Below are positions 11,681 to 22,083 of a DNA stretch of 64,000 bases, one piece after another (the first letter of the stretch is position 1; every line of letters starts with the position of its first letter). Position numbers and translations under genes: made by a program. The DNA lies in the NCBI GenBank assembly GCA_951217055.1, contig OX578276.1, forward strand, positions 38,650,205-38,714,204. The letters are read 5' to 3'. Source of the stretch: Gerris lacustris. Its lineage: Eukaryota; Arthropoda; Insecta; Hemiptera; Gerridae. The notes below the pieces were generated by a model. It had not been told where the DNA came from. It did not search any database and saw only the letters and a program-made list of their open reading frames with translations.

Positions 11681-13091
11681 TTAATGCCAATAATATAAAG
11701 GTGGTGTTTCCACGACGCCCACTAAGAATTACTAAAATTCTCATAAAGTATAGGCCAAAAATTGGAACATAATTGGCGCAGCCGTGAGCGGTCCAATTGG
11801 ATGGTTGGTGATCCAACCATCCATATGGTTGTCATATGGTGATTTTTTTTTTTGGGGGGGGGGGGGGGGAGGGTTCCTTGAGTCAATACCACTCAAGGGC
11901 GCTTCAAACCCTTCTACGCCACTGCATAGGGGATGAGGAAAACTGGCCGGGAGAGAACAATTGAAAAGGAAATATAGGAGGCAAGCAAGACCTAAGGAAA
12001 GGATAACTGAAGAGCATAGCTCTAAATAGAGTCAGGTTGATGTCCTTTGTTATAGCCCAACGTCTTCGTCCCCGAAGGAATTAAAGAAAATCACCAAATA
12101 TTATATTTTTATAATGGCTGTTGCCCATCTTCAAGCAATATTTACAGGGTCATAAACCTATTTGAAACACCGGTCTGTGAAGACAGGCGCAAATAGATTA
12201 AGCAGACAGGCGCCATCCGACCTCAACCTTTACCTGGGTCAATGGTTAACGACATCTACCTCACCTAAAAAACTATTTCTCCCTCACTAATTACTTATTA
12301 GTGAGTTGTATAAATTATATTTGATCATTATTCCCGCATGGAGAAAGAATTGTAATATTTTTTGTGAGTGAAGCATGGGAATCAAGCTATTACCTACTCT
12401 ATATTTTACGAGAAGTTAAGAAAATGAAATTTAGATATCTATTTAGATAAGATGTTATCTATTTCAAGACCAACAAATCGAAACAAACATTTATTTTTAT
12501 TGGAATAAATGTGGTTGCCATAGCTTAGAAAATATCAAATCCTATCTAAGTGCGTCATCGTCGCCGTCGTCGGGACACAACTCGATTATATAAATGATAC
12601 TCATGGGACTCAAAAAAATAATAAATAAATAAATGATACTCATTTGTCTATAGGATGGGAGGAAGCTATGTGTCACTCTAATTGGTAGACGATTGTTATT
12701 TTTATACATTTATGTTTAATACTAGGCATCGCGTGGCTCTTCATTGAAGCGAGCGTGTAGTAATAAATATAGTTGATAATCATATAAAATATAATAATAA
12801 AATAGTTGATAGATAAAGGGTATGATAGTAGTAAAGCGGTTAGTAGTAAGGGAAGCACCCTGTAATCTTACTATTCCTCTAACCACACATTTCCTTTTCA
12901 ATTATTATCAAATGTATGACTTCACAACTCAAAAACTTCTGCTCGTATCGAGTTGAAATTTAACATGCCTGTTTCAATTGTACTTTAGACGATGCAGATG
13001 AAGTTTTATTAAAATCGTTGCGTTAGAACGTAAGATATCGGTAAAAACTTTTTGTTATAGGTACTTATGTTTTCTCTACTTTAAACGTTTA
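11681..13091. other. unassigned DNA with a hAT-like terminus
   Basis: A T run and a long G run (about 11840-11868) lead to CTTCTACGCCACTG at about 11912-11925. That is the right terminal inverted repeat (CAGTGGCGTAG) of the hAT MITE family seen complete at 27566 and 45678; no matching left end was found. The rest, to the AACGTTTA target duplication at 13084-13091, is featureless AT-rich DNA. Confidence 0.45.
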
Positions 13092-13908
13092 CAGGGGCGG
13101 TTGGGGGCACCGGGAAGCCGGGAAATTTCCCGAAGCGCCGCCAAGCCAATTGAAAAAAAAAAAATATTTGATTAACTTTTTAAATGTTTATTATTATGGT
13201 ACAGTATCAGTGCAGCGCCACTGATAGAATAACAGCACATTTTTCATTTATTAAAAAAGCGTACAGACAGCAATAAATGGGTCATAAATAGAGTATAGAC
13301 TAAATGAAAATATGCCTAGTGCCTAGCGCCTTTATGGTTAAAGCTGTATCACAGAAAAGAGTCTCGCTCTGGAGCTAGAGCCGTAAAAGGAGCCCGCGCC
13401 GCTCTTGCTCTTCTCTTCAGAAAGGCTCATTCATTTTTTACGTACAATGGACGGTTTACAGAATATAGGGCGATGAAAATCTATGAATATCTAGTATCTG
13501 TCACCCAATTTAAGAATATCTCGCTTCCTCGATCGGAGACAAATTAAGGAGATTATCAAAAAGCAAGAATATTACATTTCCCCCAAAAATAGTCTCATTC
13601 ATTTTTTATGTACAACGAACGGTTTAGCAAAAACCTAGCTCACTATAACTTGAGTAGTGTTTGTTTATGCACGACTTTTCGTATTTTTGTAAATATCTCG
13701 ATTCCTCTGGCTCGGAGACCAATTGAAATCAGATCCAAATTAAAGAATATAAAATTTCACACAAGAAACGTTATGTTCATTTTCTAAGTACAAAGAAATT
13801 CAACTAAATTACAACAAAATTACGAAAAAATATCTGCAATAGTTTTAAAATATAGCTGAAGAAAGCTGTGAACACTAGCAGTAAATTAAAGTCACTAGAA
13901 ACGCAGAT

Positions 13909-13911
<3 letters not shown>

Positions 13912-13939
<28 letters not shown>

Positions 13940-14766
13940 TTTTTTTTTTTGAGCCTTAAACAGCAAAAAATGCCACGGGTTAAGCGCTCACGAAGAGTAA
14001 AAACGTAAGGATATTAAGTGTTCAGGAAGAGTAGAAAAGTAAGGATAAGGCTTTCAGGAAGAGTAAAGAAGTAAAGGATTAAGATATGTCAGGTAAAAAT
14101 AGGAAAAAAATAAATAAATAAAAAAATAAATAAAAAAAGTATGGGATATTAGGAACAATCAACTAACAAGAGAGTTCAGCTCTTAAATAGTAGGGTATAT
14201 GTCATATGAAAGATAGGATGGTTTTAAGATTGCCAAGTTTAGAAATAGATATTGTACTATTAGAAAGAAAAAGTCGATTAGTATGGTTTATTGAACGAAC
14301 CAGAGGACTAATATCAGATAACTCTTTGATGTAAGCAAACCTACCGACTCGTTTACCGATAGGGAGGATAACAACTTGAGATATAACTTCATCACAACTG
14401 TAGTCACCGCATAAAGCTTTGGAGAGAAATAGTACTTCAAAAGCTTTTCTTCTATCACACAAGGAATGAAGGCCTAGACGTTCCGAGAGTGATTCGTAAG
14501 AATAGTATATTTTATTGTAAAAGAAACGAAGATAACAAATTCTGATGAACAGACGTTGAATTCTTTCGAGCTGATCAGATCGGATACGGAATAGGTTATT
14601 CCACACAGGAACAGCGTACTCCAGAAGTGGTCGAACTAGAGCTGTGTAGAGTCTAAGGAAGCATTCTAAAGACAGGCCGTGGCTAATACGACGAATTAAA
14701 CCTAAACGTAGGGATGCCTTGGCAACTACAGAATCGATGTAATCATTAAGAAGATTAAGATTCATA
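13912..14766 (-). mobile_element. 5'-truncated non-LTR retrotransposon with (AAAT)n tail
   Basis: The minus-strand ORF at 14765-14202 (187 aa) carries the connection region after a reverse transcriptase: KASLRLGLIRRISHGLS, LYTALVRPLLEYAVPVWN and DQLERIQRLFIR, as in CR1/Jockey-type proteins. A 3' UTR follows and ends in an A run plus (TAAA)n, seen on the plus strand as (TTTA)n and T at 13912-13951. Catalytic motifs are absent, so this is a short dead copy. It sits inside the hAT element and is therefore younger than it. Confidence 0.8.
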
Positions 14767-15055
14767 ACGAATTAGGAAGAATTAATAGCATAGTATAGCC
14801 TTACAGATGAAAAATATTGTTTTTAGTCTAAAAACCGGTTTAGTTAATACTGTATCAAAAAATTCTGCAGAAACAATTTCAAACAACCTTTAAGTTGATG
14901 GCTTTTTTTGGAAGGCTTTATGGAAAAAGCCCTAAAAAAAAGGCCTAAAATTCACCATTTCGAACCTAATTTTCAAAATTTTTTCGGGGAGGGGGCCCTC
15001 AGGACCTCCCTTTTTATTCAAATACAATTATGTACAAGAGGCTAACCCTAGGAAT

Positions 15056-15190
15056 AGTCTAAGCCAATCTCGCTTAGAAGCTTTTATGCTCATGAGCTGC
15101 GAAACTGATTTACTGAATCAAATTGCTAACAATGGCATTAATAGTTTAGGCCGAATGAGTGGACTTTTATCAAACAAATTGTTGAATTAA
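15056..15190 (+). pseudogene. hAT transposase C-terminal remnant
   Basis: A 44-codon open frame ends in TAA at 15188-15190 and reads SRLEAFMLMSCE..LL, then INSLGRM, ending KLLN. This is the shape of the C-terminal dimerisation tail of hAT transposases related to ZMYM-type proteins (..RLN.LA.LSIE..). It lies at the expected place, 300 bp from the right end of the element, and supports the hAT assignment independently of the termini. The upstream frame is lost. Confidence 0.65.
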
Positions 15191-15699
15191 TTTCTTTTAC
15201 TATTAACTTCTTCTTTCTTTTTTATTACAGTTTGCACCACCTGCATCATTTCATTACAATTTTAATACGTGTTAATATATAATTATCTGAAAGTATTAGT
15301 TTCTTTAATATAATGTACTATTTCTAACCAACTATTTTGATTATTTTCGAACTAAGAAAAGCGTTCTAGACAACCAATTTTGAAGTTCTTATATCTTTAT
15401 AAGGGGGAGGGGGATTTTTTACTACAAATTTGACGCCGCGCCGGTTATTATGTTTTCTCGCGCACGGAGGCTACCTCCCCATCCGCCCCTGAACGTTTAG
15501 GTCCACTTTAATAGTTTTAACGATCTTTATTAATTCATAGCGGTGTCGCTGTTGGATGTACTACAAAATGTTTTTTGAAAAAAATGTTCGTCTCATCGAA
15601 TAGATAAATTTAGAATTTTTTCCCGTCCTAAAATTCCAATTTTAATTTTGAAGCGCACGTTTACGCGAACGCTTGGGCAGACAACGTTGTCCAACGAAC

Positions 15700-15870
15700 T
15701 CGGCCTGAGCATTGGTAAAATAAACATGTGTACCAAATTTCATCAAACTCGGTCAACTTTTACGCAAGTTATCGTCGTACGTTTCAGACACACACACACA
15801 CATACACGGAGCATATTTCGTTGAATGTAGGAAGCTTGCTAGGCTCGCTTCAATTGAACCTGTTTCATTT
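15700..15870 (+). repeat. CAAATTTCATC / ACACAC / GCTCGCTT module
   Basis: ACCAAATTTCATCAAACTCG is followed by TTATCGTCGTACGTTTC, an (AC)n tract (15788-15803) and AGCTTGCTAGGCTCGCTT at 15829-15846. The same ordered module recurs at several places in the window in otherwise different repeats. Confidence 0.65.
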
Positions 15871-15944
15871 AAGAACCAATAAACACTACATTAGATTATA
15901 ACAGAATGTTTATCGTTTATAGGACGTCTAATCAGTAGTCGTCA

Positions 15945-16140
15945 GTGTGAAACATATCTAACCTACCTGGGATTCGAACCATTGCCAGATATGTTTGTAT
16001 AACATTTTGTGAAGCAAGTACGCTAACCGCACTCGTGTAAAAATCAGTGTGAAACATATCTCACTTCCCTGGGATTCGAACCATCACAGTGTATTATGTT
16101 TATACTAGTTTGTGATGTAAGTACGTTAACTCTCGGTCAC
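15945..16140 (-). repeat. two tandem degenerate tRNA-like units
   Basis: The string GGGATTCGAACC, reverse complement of a B-box GGTTCGAATCCC, occurs at 15969-15980 and 16071-16082, about 102 bp apart. On the minus strand each is preceded by a weak A-box-like segment; the second reads TGACCGAGAGTTAACGT, like Leu/Ser-type tRNAs. Flanking bases (GTGTGAAACATATCT) are also shared, so the pair is a tandem duplication. No complete cloverleaf was drawn; tRNA pseudogenes or a SINE head are the likely readings. Confidence 0.55.
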
Positions 16141-16899
16141 GTCAATCCCCCTTTTGTAACATTGTAAATAAGTTTTGCTGCAGAAGTAATAAATTATTTT
16201 TCAACGAAAGAGCAAACGAAATAAATGATAACTATCAGATGTTGAAAGTAAAAGTTTTTTGATGGATAACCAGGCTAAACCGACTCCGTTGAACCTACGA
16301 AAAATTCCATTTTCATTTAATCCGTTTGGTAATTTAACTTGTAGCAAAACTTCTTATTTTGTTTGACAAATCTTTAAATTAAAAATAGTGAATTGAATCC
16401 GAAATAAGTAGAAGAAATAAAAAAATCATTCCGAGCATATTTGCGTGACAATCTTCAGTTGTTAAAGGGTTTTAGATAGTAAGGAAAATTATATTTTATA
16501 TATCTCTTCTGCTAGTTTTTTCTTTTTATGACAGAAATAAACAGAAATGAAATATTAATGTTAAAAACTGAATTCATACTTGCTGTCACAATAATTGGTA
16601 AAAAAATAAATAATAAGAATAGAAAAAATGAGTTAAAGTTAATGGTAAAAAAACAAATAATTTTCGTTTAAATCAAATAAAAACAGTTGCATCCGATTTA
16701 AATCTTAAAGGTGCGTTTAGAAGGTTCGTTTTCATTGCTCCATATGATTAAAACATAACTGAATCATTTAATTTTATTTTGATCATTGCAATTGCCGGTG
16801 GAAAAGAAGTTGAACTAGTTCAACTTTTTAGGTAATCTGATGGAATGGCTGATTGAAAAAGCACAGGGTTCTGTAGATGATTAAGCATACCCGTTATGT
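16141..16899. other. AT-rich unassigned DNA
   Basis: No gene or repeat boundary recognised. Confidence 0.45.
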
Positions 16900-17450
16900 A
16901 ATATGATTTTATTTCTTCGACCTTAAGGGTCCCTGGTTCGATCCCCCGGGGGGCCACAATATTTTTTATCGGTAATAACGACGAGATAAATTACTTTTTT
17001 CAAGAAGTTTTCATCGCCCCACCGTTTTTGAATTTGAAATTTTTTGAAATTTTAGGACCAGCCGTTGTATAGTGGTTGGGGGGGGGGACATTTTTTAGGG
17101 GTGAATTTTGGCGCTAAAAACGCAATATTGGCAGTAAAAAGCACAGTAATCATAAAAAGTCATATATATTTGTAACCTACTATTTAGCAGCTTTCATTTG
17201 ACCCCTTTGAAATTTAAAAAAAAAAAAAAAAAATTTGAGTTTACTATATTTTTGCGAATTGCGCATCCGCATATTTAATTTTTAACTTCTGTACATTTTT
17301 CTGTGGTTTGGCCCAAAAGTTGCGACAGTGTTTCAAATTTTAGCTCTTTAGCTTAAACGGCTCGGGCCCTATGAACCAAAAAGCAACGGACAAACGGGCA
17401 CATCACCCTCGGCATAAGGGTTTTGAGAAGTATCTACAAAACCCTAAAAA
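16900..17450 (+). repeat. dispersed repeat with tRNA-T-arm-like string, copy 1
   Basis: Contains CCTGGTTCGATCCCCCGGGG near 16931-16950, a G run with GTATAGTGGTTGGGGGG near 17075, CGCAATTCGCAAAAATATAG in reverse, and an end reading CGGCATAAGGGTTTTGAGAAG near 17410-17430. The same blocks occur in reverse order and opposite strand at 25242-26085. No protein is supported. Confidence 0.7.
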
Positions 17451-18520
17451 TTAAATTGAACTGTGTAAACTGCTCGTTATATATTTATAATGTATACTAT
17501 GTATTACATTAAAACCATGTATTTAGTAAACTAAATACCGCAAACGTTTCTATTTTTTAATCTATTTAAATGTAGTATATCAAATCCACTGAATGAAAAA
17601 TCTCGATATCTCTAGAAACACTGACCATACAATTTTGCAGGTGCTGCTCTTAGCTTATAGGTGCTAGCTAAGAAATATTTTTACATGCCATTTGTTTCAA
17701 GATGTCGGCATTTATAAGTTAAATTCATTGTGATGATATCTTTTCGGTATCATTTGCACTAGAATCTCGGAACTTAACTTCCTTTTATGACAAACAACTT
17801 TAGTAAAAGGTTTTTATAATCAGTCATTTTAATTCAAGATGACATTTAATACAATATGAATTTGAAATTATCACTATTTCACGTATTAGAGCATACATGT
17901 TATTATATTACTATATTAATTATTGTCTGTCAAGACGTGATTTTCTGAAAATTTTCTCCATTTAACCATGAGCATATAAAAATAAGGAAAGGGGAGATTG
18001 CGAAAACTCTCAGTTTCATCTAAACAGGGTGATCTCTGTAACTGAACCGGCTTAATATCTGCGGATATAATTGAGATATTAAGTTCCGGTTTGCGGGTAT
18101 CTTTATCATTTATAAAAAACAACTTTTTTGGTGGGTAATAATTTTTTCCGCCATATTGAATTCAACTTTGAAATTTTAAATTGGAACACCCATAAAGTGA
18201 TACATTTTTGGAAAGGTCTTAAAAAAAAGGAAATATTTGCCGCAAACCCGAGCTTTCTATCTACTCCCGTTCCAAAATGGCGGACACTCAAAGTTTAAAA
18301 ATTAACTCTTTTTTCCTTATTTTCAATAGTTTAATTAGATATAAAATATCGGTCCAAGACAACTCAGACTAACTTTCTCATATAATCTCGGTCCCAGATC
18401 GCAGAGAACATGGTTATCATACGAACATTTTATCATACATAGTTATGAAGTTATCTGTAATTAACAAAATAATTAAATTCTACTATTGCGTAGGGTTGAT
18501 ATTGTCTTTATTCACGTTTT
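17451..18520. other. AT-rich DNA with a short repeat fragment
   Basis: Mostly unassigned. At about 18345-18400 the string TCGGTCCAAGACAACTCAGA followed by CTTTCTCATATA is the beginning of the repeat family seen in full at 20035 and 47737. The short open frames on the minus strand at 17916-18291 have no recognised homology. Confidence 0.45.
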
Positions 18521-18605
18521 ACTTGTTTAACCTGTTTAATGGTTTAACCTGGTTTTACTTGTTTAACCTTTTTAATGGTTTAACCTGGTTTTACTTGTTA
18601 CAATG
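18521..18605 (+). repeat. short tandem repeat TTGTTTAACCT
   Basis: ACTTGTTTAACCTGTTTAAT is followed by GGTTTAACCTGGTTTT and repeats about twice with a period near 42 bp. Confidence 0.7.
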
Positions 18606-18756
18606 TTTTGATATGATGTAAAATAAACAAAAAGTTGGTGTTCTTGTGTTCTTATTGCCAAATACATTTTTATTTCTAAAATTTGTATAATAATACAGTC
18701 TACTAATAAGTTGTAATAATAATAACTAATAAGTACTAATAAGAGTAACTTGGAGG

Positions 18757-19325
18757 ATGGGCTCTATCATTGCATCTGTACGTGATACGTACCACGTACC
18801 TGAAATATATCAAACGCCACTACTCAGTTTTGCACAGTCGTATTCGATTGCTACGACAACACTCCTAACAGCACAAAATCTGCTGAGCAGAAAAAAGTCG
18901 GTGAACATAAACTGTGCTATGGACACGATAATCGCCCTTAAGCAGGATAACTTTTTGTCTAATGAGCATAACAAGTCCCAATTAATTGCCTTACTCAAGT
19001 CCTGTCTTCAGGCAAATAGCGTAGTGACTGAAGTGGCTAATGACGTTGCTGATACTCTTATCGTTGCAAAAGCGATTGAAAAGATGTCATCCAAAGTAGT
19101 AATCCTTGGATAGGACATCGATCTATTAGTAATTTTAATGGGGTTAGCCCCAACACAGCAAGAAATAATGTTATGAAGCCTAGCCGTGGAAAAAAAAGCC
19201 CTCACCTTCTCGTCCAACCTTCTCGAACCTACAACTCACTCTTGATCACATACGTTTCACGTTTCATCCACGCTTTTACTGAATGTGATACGACTTTTGT
19301 AGCATATCGGAAGGGAAAAATTAGG
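18757..19325 (+). pseudogene. broken gene of an uncharacterised PIN/FEN-like family, N-terminal part
   Basis: The open frame 18757-19113 reads through a block ending FLSNEHNKSQLIALL, VANDVADTLIVAKAIE and KVVILG. A TAG follows, after which the same frame continues DIDLLVILMGLAP. A frame change near 19165-19175 then gives KPSRGKK and FIHAFTECDTTFVAYRKGK. I recall this order (FLSN..NK, DADxLIV, DxDLLVLL, HAFTGCDTTS) from widespread unnamed animal proteins. The spaced acidic residues resemble a PIN/FEN-like nuclease core; that function is an inference. Stops and a frameshift make it a pseudogene. The 3' part continues at 21562 beyond two insertions. Confidence 0.65.
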
Positions 19326-19334
19326 TTTTTTTTA

Positions 19335-19845
19335 GGTTCTCTTATACCACACTTTGCATTTGTTTGGACGCAAAATTCGGCACGGTCATAATGACCAAAC
19401 ACAGGAAATATAAATCTGTAATGGTCCAAATTGGTATACATAGGGGTACGGGGTACTAAAGTTTCCTCCTGAACGGCTGAACTGATCCGCACAAATGCGG
19501 CAGTGTCATAGTGACCAATCACAGGAAGGTATAAATCTGATATGGTACAAATTGGTACACAGGGGTGCGGGGTACGAAAATTAAAATAGTGTATGCCTTT
19601 TATAATGCTTGTCGTTGGAAAACTGTTTAAGAGTAAAGTTATTGTTGTTATATTCATTTTTGCCATATTTTCATTTAAGAGGAGGGTAAAATAGAAAAAC
19701 AGGAAAAAATGCTTTTTATTTAAAAATTAGATGTTCATACTATCAAATGTTCATTGTTTAAGATTAATATGCATGCTCAGCTCAATATTGCAAGCAGACA
19801 ACTGCATTGCACACGAGTTGAACGAGTTTTCAACCTAAACTGAAG
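19335..19845 (-). repeat. dispersed repeat with TTCAGCCGTTCAGGAGGA motif, minus copy
   Basis: The reverse complement matches 54626-55170. Shared blocks are GTGCAATGCAGTTGTCTGC, TTTTTCCTGTTTTCTATTTT, an internal TACCTTCCTGTG(G/A)TTGGTCA block, the CCGTTCAGGAGGA string and a GCAAAGTGT.GTATAAGAG end. In this copy the internal block is duplicated (19385-19500 and 19500-19570). It interrupts the pseudogene at 18757. Confidence 0.75.
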
Positions 19846-19887
19846 TAGAAAATGCAGGAAGGACGTGTTTCTCGGTGCTCCACCAAG

Positions 19888-21561
19888 CAGGGCCGCCAAG
19901 AGCTAGGCCGGGCCCCAAGTCAAGAGATCTACGGGCCCCCCTCGCCATGGTTGGGGGGGGGGGGGGGAGGACATCGTGTCCCCTTCCCTAAGAGGTTCGA
20001 AAACTAAACATCTGAAATTCAAATAAAAAATCGGTCCGAGTCAACTCAAACAAACTTTCTCATATACGAGTTTATAATTACTTAGCCCAGTGTTTCCATT
20101 TATTAGTTTTCAAATGTACATTTAAATATTATTGAACATTTCATCAAAATAACTTCTCCTGGGCGGGGAATCGAACCCGGGCTCTCTCTGTCCGCGTTTT
20201 AAGCTAATTTCTCAGGAACTAGATTTTTCCCGGGAAAACGGCTTATATCGTTGGATTCGTATTCAAATGGACTACATTTTAGAATTTTTTTAATCAAAAT
20301 CGTCGGACCCGTCTTCGAGAAAAAAAATTGTTCATGTTTTTTCATAGTTTTTGGGGGGTAGCGCCCCCAAATTTAGGTCTAAAATTCATCTCTCGATTTC
20401 GCCTCGGGGAATGATTTTTCTGAACATGTATGCCAAATTTCGTCAAAATCGGCCCAGTAGTTTAGGCTCCAGGCGTCTGCACAGACGACAGACGACGGAC
20501 AGAAATTTTTTTAAAAACCACTTTTTTGGACTCAAGGGACCTCAAAACGTGTAAATCCATCAAAATCGAATTTTCGCGCCGTCACAATACTTTCTCTTTA
20601 CTTATATGAGAAAGTAAAAAGTAGTGAAATTTAAGTCTTCAGCAGACTTATCGCGAAATCTTTTCAAAACTGAAAAATGAAATACAGAAATAAACTGTAC
20701 TCAGTGGCGGTTCTAGGTCTTGTGGTTCCCTGGGCGGTAAGATATGGTGGAGCACCCTTCGCGAATTTTTTTTTAAAATTACATGCTTAAAAATCACTTT
20801 TTACGCTATTTCAGCTAATACCCAGCCTTCACTGTTATTAGGGGTTTTTTTTTTTTTTTTAAATACATTCTTTATCATGCCACATATTAACATTAAAAAA
20901 AATGGTGGTGTCGTGGGACACCGTGGTAGGACCTAAGTTTCTTACGCTTTTCATTAAAATATAAATTATAAAATCATAGTAATAACTACTTATACATGGT
21001 GGAGTTTGAAAAGAGACAAAATTAAAAGTAACTAACTATATTTGAAGTTAATAAAGTAATGATATTTTTATTTGATTAGGAGATACAATTCAAAAAGTTA
21101 AGGGAAATGCAGGGGCAGAAAAGTTAACAACTACAAAGGGAGGTAAAATTTGTTAGATAAGAAAAGAGTTAGATCTAAGCTAAACCTCGATCTCGCTACC
21201 AGTCCAAAATAAAGAAGGGAGAATCAGTTATCTTTATTCGGATATACACGCACGCACATAATTATATAGGTATTGAGTATTGACACCTAACTTGGAAATC
21301 AAACTGAGCTCTAAACCATACCGTTTCATAGCATTCTTAACTCCGAATTAAACTCTTATTTGTGTTATCTCTCTTATTTATTTTTATCTCCCAAAAATAA
21401 TTTTTATTATATTTAACTGTTAAGGCGTTGATCATGATTTTCTAAAAGGCGCAACGGCCCGACGGCCGTCAGGCCAGTTCGGGCCTGCCTTGAGTCCGGG
21501 CCCCCCTGGGTCCCGGGCCCCTAGTTTCAGACTTGGCTGACATGGCCTCTCGGCGGCCCTG
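19888..21561. mobile_element. hAT element with CAGGGCCGCC termini
   Basis: Starts CAGGGCCGCCAAGAG and ends CTCTCGGCGGCCCTG, inverted repeats with one mismatch in 15 bp. The exact 8-bp target duplication CCACCAAG is at 19880-19887 and 21562-21569. The subterminal regions are rich in GGGCCC. No transposase frame survives. Inside lie a full copy of the repeat at 20035-20620 and another hAT-like start (CAGTGGCGGTTCTAGG) at about 20701. The insertion split an older gene. Confidence 0.85.
20035..20620 (+). repeat. dispersed repeat with GGGGAATCGAACCCGGG, copy 1
   Basis: Starts ATCGGTCCGAGTCAACTCA and ends near TTTATATGAGAAAGTAAAAA. It contains CGGGGAATCGAACCCGGGCT near 20165, TGCCAAATTTCGTCAAAATC near 20430 and an ACAGACGACAGACGACGG tract near 20475. 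A nearly identical copy in the same orientation is at 47737-48350. The AATCGAACCCGGG string is a tRNA T-arm in reverse, but no A-box at normal spacing was found. Confidence 0.8.
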
Positions 21562-22080
21562 CCACCAAGCAGGCATCCCTAAACTCCCACCGACACCTCT
21601 CATTCATGAAGTCGGTTCCAACATCAAGCCTGACATTTCAGCCCTACCGCAGACTGAGGGTGCTGCAAAGCAGCACAGTTTGAGAGTGTATCACCAGCTG
21701 CAAAGATGGCTTGGGCGTCAACTTCCTCCTAAACAATGGGGGTGGGAGAAAAGGTCTAACACCAGAGGAATGGAAGAGCTCCATCATATTCACTAAAGAC
21801 CTAGTAGCCCCTGAAAAAAAAAAAAATATGCTGCTCTGCAAGTGTCTAAAGGGCTGCGGTGGGACTAAATGTAGTAGCTGAAAGGCAGGTTTGAGCTGCT
21901 CTGCAGTATGCCTCAACGGCTTCTCCATTACAGATAAAGAAGAGGCAGGATCAGTGGAGCCTCTTCCCGGACCGTCTCTTGACAATCCGTACGAGCCACA
22001 CGTCGCGACGTTTAGCACAAACCACGTTTGGCAACAACCACTCCTAGGCCCTTCAGGAGTAAAGAAAAGGCGCCTCTCGT
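21562..22080 (+). pseudogene. broken gene of the same PIN/FEN-like family, C-terminal part
   Basis: Continues the pseudogene of 18757 after the hAT insertion. One frame gives ALPQTEGAAKQHSLRVYHQL and QRWLGRQLPPKQWGW. After a frame change another gives LTPEEWKSSI, then CKCLKGCGGTKCSS, a TGA, and KAGLSCSAVC. I recall the order RVYHQVQ.W.G..L.P..WGW followed by a cysteine-rich CXC-like tail from the C-termini of the proteins whose N-terminal part matches 18757-19325. At least two stops and one frameshift are present. The family has no name I can give with confidence. Confidence 0.65.
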
Positions 22081-22083
22081 GAG

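Larger units (their letters stand above)
13092..15491 (+). mobile_element. hAT element, 2.4 kb, with nested non-LTR insertion
   Basis: Terminal inverted repeats CAGGGGCGG(T/A)TGGGG are seen at 13092 and, in reverse, ending at 15491. The exact 8-bp duplication AACGTTTA flanks the element at 13084-13091 and 15492-15499. Near the right end the plus strand still encodes the C-terminus of a hAT transposase (15056-15190). The rest of the transposase is eroded or displaced by the insertion at 13912-14766. G/C-rich strings at both ends (GGGAAATTTCCC, GAGGGGGCCCTC) are typical of hAT non-coding ends. Confidence 0.85.

Noticed and set aside
20351..20554. ORF also found at 47993-48286 with RLHRRQTTD
   Set aside because: Conserved only because the dispersed repeat is; the CAGACGA tract creates the RRQTTD peptide.
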